A stretch of DNA of 64,000 nt from Stromatinia cepivora (lineage: Eukaryota > Ascomycota > Leotiomycetes > Helotiales > Sclerotiniaceae). The notes beneath the pieces were generated by a model. That model worked only from the letters and a program-made list of their open reading frames with translations. It searched no databases and was not told the DNA's origin. The stretch spans positions 248,001-312,000 of the forward strand of contig RCTD01000024.1 in the NCBI GenBank assembly GCA_014898415.1. The letters run 5' to 3'. The position numbers were made by a program, and so were the translations under genes. Shown in pieces: positions 59,400 through 64,000 of the stretch (position 1 is the first letter of the stretch; every line of letters begins with the position of its first letter).

Positions 59400-59829
59400 C
59401 AGGCATGGGCACCCGTACCCTATCCGGGGTATTTGACCTCTACAGGGTGATTACCCTACCCTATAAAGGTTTTATAGGATAATTACTCAGCAATACTACC
59501 GGATACTAGGATACCATAGAGTAAATATCATATGATCATTTTATATTATCATCTAAAGCTTTATTATATTATAAATTAATCATATAATATTTGAATCATA
59601 TAATATTGAAATCATATAATATAGATATAATATGATATAATCAAGATTCCGAATCATATGATTGTTCGATTATATGAACTCATCTCATATATTAAATACT
59701 TTACAATACCTTAATACCCGGAGTATTTCTCTGGATAATTATTCTACCCTGTAGAGCTCGAGCAGGATGGCTTTTCCGCCGGGTTTACTCTGGGTTACCC
59801 GGGTATACCCTACTTTTTGCCCAACCCTG
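59400..59829. mobile_element. Non-autonomous hAT element (MITE), 430 bp
   Basis: Ends CAGGCATGGGCA (left) and CAGGGTTGGGCA (right, reversed) are hAT-type terminal repeats. An exact 8 bp target duplication TTCAACAG flanks it (59392-59399 and 59830-59837). Subterminal GTACCCTA/CCGGGTA and CCTACAGGGT/ACCCTGTAGAG motifs are mirrored at both ends. The centre consists of AT-rich CATATAATAT repeats. It has no transposase. Confidence 0.9.
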
Positions 59830-60732
59830 TTCAACAGAATAAAACCCACAATACCATCTAAAACCAACTGCCAAAGACCGTGACCGTGGCATTTGATTTT
59901 TCTTATGATTTTAGCTGATATGCGAAAATGCTTCACATTCCTCGGAGTGTGATAATATTATTTGTTCTCTTATTGTATAATGTATTGTGTGTTGTAAGAT
60001 CTTATATATTTAGATATTTAGATATTCATTTTCGATATTAATCACTGTCTATTATTGTGGATATCTATCGAACTTATCAATATAATAATACCGTGTATCC
60101 AGTGAGCTTACTCTTTAATCTCTCGACCTTTACTAATTACATAAATGTTTGTCTGTCTCTTGGAAGTTACAGAGTGTTATTTCGAATCAATAACTTCAAT
60201 ACTTCAATACGAAACTAATGTACTCCATATATGTACTGAGTGAGTTAGAAAGCGTGATGATATCAATATATCTATGTTTTCGATGGTTAGAATTTTTAAT
60301 TCTCCCGAGTCAAAAATCCAGAGTATATCTATCAGCACGACTTAAATACAGATTCCTAGAGTTACTTACTTCATGCTGTTCTGGAATTCAGCGTTAGATT
60401 CCTACCCAATTAGACTTAAGTTTCTACCGCAAGTTAGTTTTCTAAGCAGGTTTGATGGGGCATAAAAGGTCAGGTCAAGACTGTATACCCAATTGTTTAA
60501 CTCTTCGCTTGCTCTAAATCTGAAATTGCATTAGAGGCAATGGTATTACTTCAGTCGTTATATATGACTCAGGATACTTACTTATTTCTATCACAAGGTT
60601 TTCACTTCTTTTGTTACTATCAGTTACAAATACTTGCCGTCTTTATATCCGTTCATCATTTCCTCGTCCTCGTCCATAATTTCCCCTGTATTTAGATCCT
60701 CCAATATCATACTTCCTCACCCCAATATATAC
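59830..60732. other. Intergenic, 3' flank of the regulator pseudogene
   Basis: No gene recognised; AT-rich sequence with TAGATATTTAGATATT-type repeats near 60008-60026. Confidence 0.35.
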
Positions 60733-61998
60733 CTACATCTCAAATCCAATAATCCCCCTCGGCCATTCTAAAACCTCATGATAAGAGCAATCAACTTCCC
60801 TCCAGATAACCCCAACAAGCCCCTTACTCCAATCCTTGAGCCACCACACCTGCGGTACTTTCTCAAAAATCACACAATAATACCCTACAATTACCAATGC
60901 GAAGGTATCTCGTGCCTGAATTAAATTCACAAATTCTTCCGTCACGAAGTTTCCCCATTCTAAGGCTAGATGTGGATTATCGTTTTCTCTTTCTTCCGTC
61001 TTTTTGAACACAGCTTTTAGTGAAGAGATCGCTTGCTTGTATAGGGTTCTCATTTGGCCTTGATTCGAAGCATATAGTTGATCAAAAGCTGCTTCTGCAT
61101 CTTTTGATAAAGTGATGTCTTTGAATTCTTGAGGAGGGGACTTTGATGCTCTTGTCACATTCATAATTGTACGCCATCCTCTGGTTAGACCAAAAACTTG
61201 AGCCAAGTCGCCAATTAATTCCGTTGATACTGGTTTCTTCGAACTCGGCCGCGAGATATCAAAAGCGAACATGGCAGTGATGCTCGAGAGGGCAATACAA
61301 GCTGTGTCGTTCCGTTCGCTCATATTGGAAAGAACGGAATGGTAGAGATTAAGTCCTTGTGTATGATGCACAGTGGCAATTTCAATATATTTCTGAGGAT
61401 CTGCATAGGATTCCGCGTAGTGAAGTGCGGAAAGTGCAAGGAGCCCATGGAGGAGGGGGTGGTGCTGCATTGCCTCGTTTAAGATGAGAGTCTGAGATAT
61501 TTCGAGAGCAGTGGAATTGGAGGTTGGATTGACTGTATGGACCGTTTTTGTGAACAAATGGATGATTGGATCTATATTTTCGAGGTTAAGAGACGGAGTT
61601 TTCGTGCCGGAAGTCTCTTCATTTTGAGGGGTTGAGCTAGATGATGGAGATGAAGAGTCATTGCTGTCTTTGGTTCCTTCTTTGCTGGCTCCTGCCGTAG
61701 AAGGGCTGTTATCAACCTAGGTCAAAGACCGTAGCTTTGGGTAGGTACATACGACCTCACGTGAGGTACATTTCTGGTAGCTTGGCCCTTCCTCGTCACA
61801 CTTCGAGGTAAAACAAAGGGACGTCAGTGACTGAAATAAAGTGGAGAGAACTGTCATGCTTAATTTTGCGGAAGAGCTTGGGAGGTGGAATTTAGAGGGA
61901 AAGTAAATTGTTAAATAATGCTGCAAACATACCTTGATCCGTCTCTTTTTACAGCCATGACAACCATTCCGTGACTTCGTATGGGGTCTTCGGATCAT
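60733..61998 (-). pseudogene. Zn2Cys6 (UPC2-like) transcription factor gene with nonsense codon and damaged zinc cluster
   Basis: Exon 1 is 61998-61933 (MIRRPHTKSRNGCHGCKKRR) and exon 2 is 61800-60733, with a 132 base intron between them inside the zinc cluster as is common. The cluster reads C-HG-C-KKRRIK-C-DEEGPS, then Tyr at residue 30 where the fourth Cys belongs, then QKC and REVVC. Codon 50 is TAG (61717-61719), with the frame open on both sides. Downstream the fungal TF domain is well preserved: PLLHGLLALSALHYAE, SDLAQVFGLTRGW-like blocks and an end CSYHEVLEWPRGIIGFEM. This is the layout of sterol-uptake-type regulators. Both defects are single transitions of the kind RIP makes (TGC to TAC, CAG to TAG). 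It probably cannot make a working protein unless the stop is read through or the 3' part starts separately. Confidence 0.75.
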
Positions 61999-62411
61999 CG
62001 GAACAGTACGTACTACGCAGCCGCGCCTCAGACTTTTGAGCAGAGCTATGCACAATATGCCAGTCTTCAATCGTGGGCAGTTTGACCAATAGATGAATAT
62101 GCTCAGAGAGATTGCTCTATTCTAAACCGTTACACCAACGATTGTGGTTTTCCTCGTCGTTTTTCGTGTACTATTTGGGTCTGGTATACGATCGATAGTA
62201 GAATACAGATTGCCGAAACTACTGTGGCTGATTCCTCTCTTGCTGTATGTCATTGTTTGAATAAGTGTAATAAGTTCTCTCAGAGTACCTACCCGTAAAG
62301 GTGTCTGCTTCAGGAAATGGAATACGAAAAACGAAATTGAGATCCACAATGTTGCGCCATGAAGTATTTCTTGCAGTATGGTGGTCTATGCTAGTCTAGC
62401 GGGTTTAGTCG
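61999..62411. other. Upstream flank of the regulator pseudogene
   Basis: Nothing recognised. The regulator frame stays open to another ATG at about 62070, so its start could be further upstream. Confidence 0.3.
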
Positions 62412-63026
62412 GTCAACTCCTAAATCGTATGTTTTGAATCCGTTTTTCGTTCATTTTTGTATATATATTAGTTTCGTTCAATTATATTATATTATAATTA
62501 TTAATCGAAAATTTTATTATAGATAGATATACTATTTATTTATATTTTACATTTTTTATTTTTATAAAATTCTAATTAGTATTGATTTAGTTATTATATT
62601 TATAAGTTAGATTTCTAATCCAAAAAGATAAATTTTATATATCAGATAAAATAACTTTATTACAAAATAATTTTGAAATGGGATCAGAAGAATTAAATCT
62701 TTATTTTGTTTTAAATCGGATAATAATGAAATTTAGATATTATATAGTTTATACTTTATATAAGTTTCAATATCATTTATAATTTGCTGAAATGAAAATT
62801 GGGAGATATCAAAATTGGAGATGGAAAAGGATGAAAAAATCAATTCTGTATTATAATTAATTGGAAGTTTAAAGGAATTAGAAAATAGATCAAATAATAA
62901 ATCTGTATTTCCTTGATCAATAGATTTTATATTATATAATAAATTATCTATAAATATAATAATTGAAAATTTATCATATAAAGTATATTTTGGTAAGGGT
63001 TTGATGTATGTTATTTAGGGGATGAT
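62412..63026. mobile_element. AT-rich island, probable remnant of a small DNA transposon
   Basis: The left edge TCAACTCCTAAATCGTATG and the reversed right edge TCATCCCCTAAATAACATA agree at roughly 18 of 29 positions, most differences being transitions. The 0.6 kb between is nearly pure A/T without surviving motifs. This fits a heavily RIP-mutated MITE or internally deleted element, but the ends are too decayed to be certain. Confidence 0.4.
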
Positions 63027-63743
63027 CGATTAAATCTTTTGGAAAAGTTCGCTTAAAATATCCAATCAAAAAATAGCGTAAAACTCTGGAAGAAGGTCGA
63101 TATGAAAACTAGACTAGGTCTATGCATCTTGATCGTACTCGTTCATGACTTCCTAAAGTGGATTAGCTTGGATCATATGAAAATGAATTTGACAAAGGGG
63201 TCCAATCTTCCTCCAAACCACGAAAGTTATTATTACCTCCGATCAGCAATCATCACAATGACTTCGAGAGTCCCAACTTGGTTTACTCCTTGCATAATGA
63301 AGTACCTCCGTAGTCACCAATCTATTGGGCAGAATGAAGCGAATCTCCAAAAATGAATCACCCCCAGGGACTTTTGGAAGGCTAATAGCCTCACGGAGAT
63401 GATTATTTCCGTATTTTCTAGATAGCCGCGAGCTCTAGGCCAGTTCTTAGACGCCAGGCTTAGTATTGTTAGGTCGGGAGTACTCGATCTAACTGCTAAA
63501 GTATAGTCAAAATACCAGACTTCGTACTGCGTATAACTTTTCTCAGAACAGTAAGGTCGTCACGGCTAATATTCAACAGCGACATACTTATCATGACTTT
63601 ACAATCTCGTGCTTTCCTTCCAAAATCTTGCTTACCACTTCCTCTACTTCAGATATCTGAAAACCTTTCCATATCATACTCATTGACCTATTTCTACACA
63701 TTTTGACACACGTTTTCAATCATTTGAAAGAGCAAGTCAGATC
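63027..63743. promoter_or_regulatory. Upstream region of the right-edge RTA1-like gene
   Basis: A plus-strand 84-codon frame (63102-63356) has no recognisable motif. The last 150 bases before 63744 are pyrimidine-rich, as in a fungal promoter and leader. Confidence 0.35.
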
Positions 63744-64000
63744 ATGGATATCACTCTCATCAAGTCACCAGAAGGAAACATCACAGGAGGCATATATTTC
63801 ACTTATGATCCCTCCGGTTCCACTGCCTATAGCTTTGTGGCACTTTTCGCATTATTTACCCTCGCGCATATAATCTACATGTTTCCGTTACGCTCATGGT
63901 TTTTATAAGCTTTATCTTAGGCGGAATATGTAAGTATCGATTCCCAGAGACTAAGAAATACGAATGCCTCAATCAATTAAGGAAATCCTCATGCATTGAG
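63744..64000 (+). pseudogene. RTA1-like membrane protein gene, N-terminal part, frameshifted and cut by window end
   Basis: ATG at 63744 gives MDITLIKSPEGNITGG, an aromatic patch YFTYDPSGSTAYSF and a first helix VALFALFTLAHIIYMF ending RSW. This matches the start of fungal RTA1 proteins. The frame then meets TAA at 63904-63906, whereas the next family block (SFILGGI before a GTAAGTAT donor at 63930) is in another frame. The switch coincides with a run of five T at 63900-63904; a run of six or three would keep the frame open. The rest lies beyond the window. Confidence 0.55.

Overview
This window is nuclear DNA of a filamentous ascomycete, most probably a leotiomycete close to Botrytis or Sclerotinia. 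The taxonomic placement is inference from gene style: short 50-60 base introns with GTAAGT-like donors, a cyclin C of the SSN8 type, UstYa and RTA1 families, and transposon relics carrying the C-to-T decay typical of repeat-induced point mutation (RIP). No bacterial-style operons are present.

Layout. Positions 1.8-18.5 kb are a conserved, gene-rich block: cyclin C SSN8 (-), a calcium-regulated mitochondrial carrier (+), a Syntaxin-8-like SNARE (-), a TRAF-type RING protein (+), a GFA-domain protein (+, 5' end unresolved), a 223 bp pogo-type MITE and an ABCG half-transporter (+). Positions 18.5-36.7 kb are a gene-poor desert. It holds a complete but RIP-destroyed 1.84 kb pogo/Fot1 transposon (23.5-25.3 kb), AT-rich islands, two MITEs, one plausible small secreted protein (29.3 kb) and one small hypothetical gene. 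A TOK1-like potassium channel lies at 37.1-38.9 kb and a decayed membrane-protein gene at 40.5-41.8 kb.

Positions 42.4-49.3 kb are the most interesting part. A tRNA-Leu(UAA) gene carries, besides its ordinary anticodon-loop intron, a 52 base insertion in the D-loop that looks exactly like a spliceosomal intron. About 3 kb further on, a UstYa/DUF3328 oxidase gene faces away from a gene for a secreted, Kex2-site-bearing, Tyr-Gly-repeat protein built from eight exons whose junctions all split a Tyr codon in phase 1. Together these two genes look like a minimal dikaritin-type RiPP locus with an exon-coded repeat array.

Positions 50.9-64 kb hold a TLC-domain membrane protein, then a decaying accessory region: a second MITE of the 28.4 kb family, a solo LTR with 5 bp target duplication, a broken RTA1-like gene, a frameshifted small gene, a multi-exon membrane protein without a clear 5' end, a hAT MITE with perfect 8 bp target duplication, a Zn2Cys6 regulator with a nonsense codon and a lost zinc ligand, and the frameshifted start of a second RTA1-like gene at the right edge.

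Exon coordinates below were derived by hand from splice signals and reading-frame closure. No alignments or searches were run.
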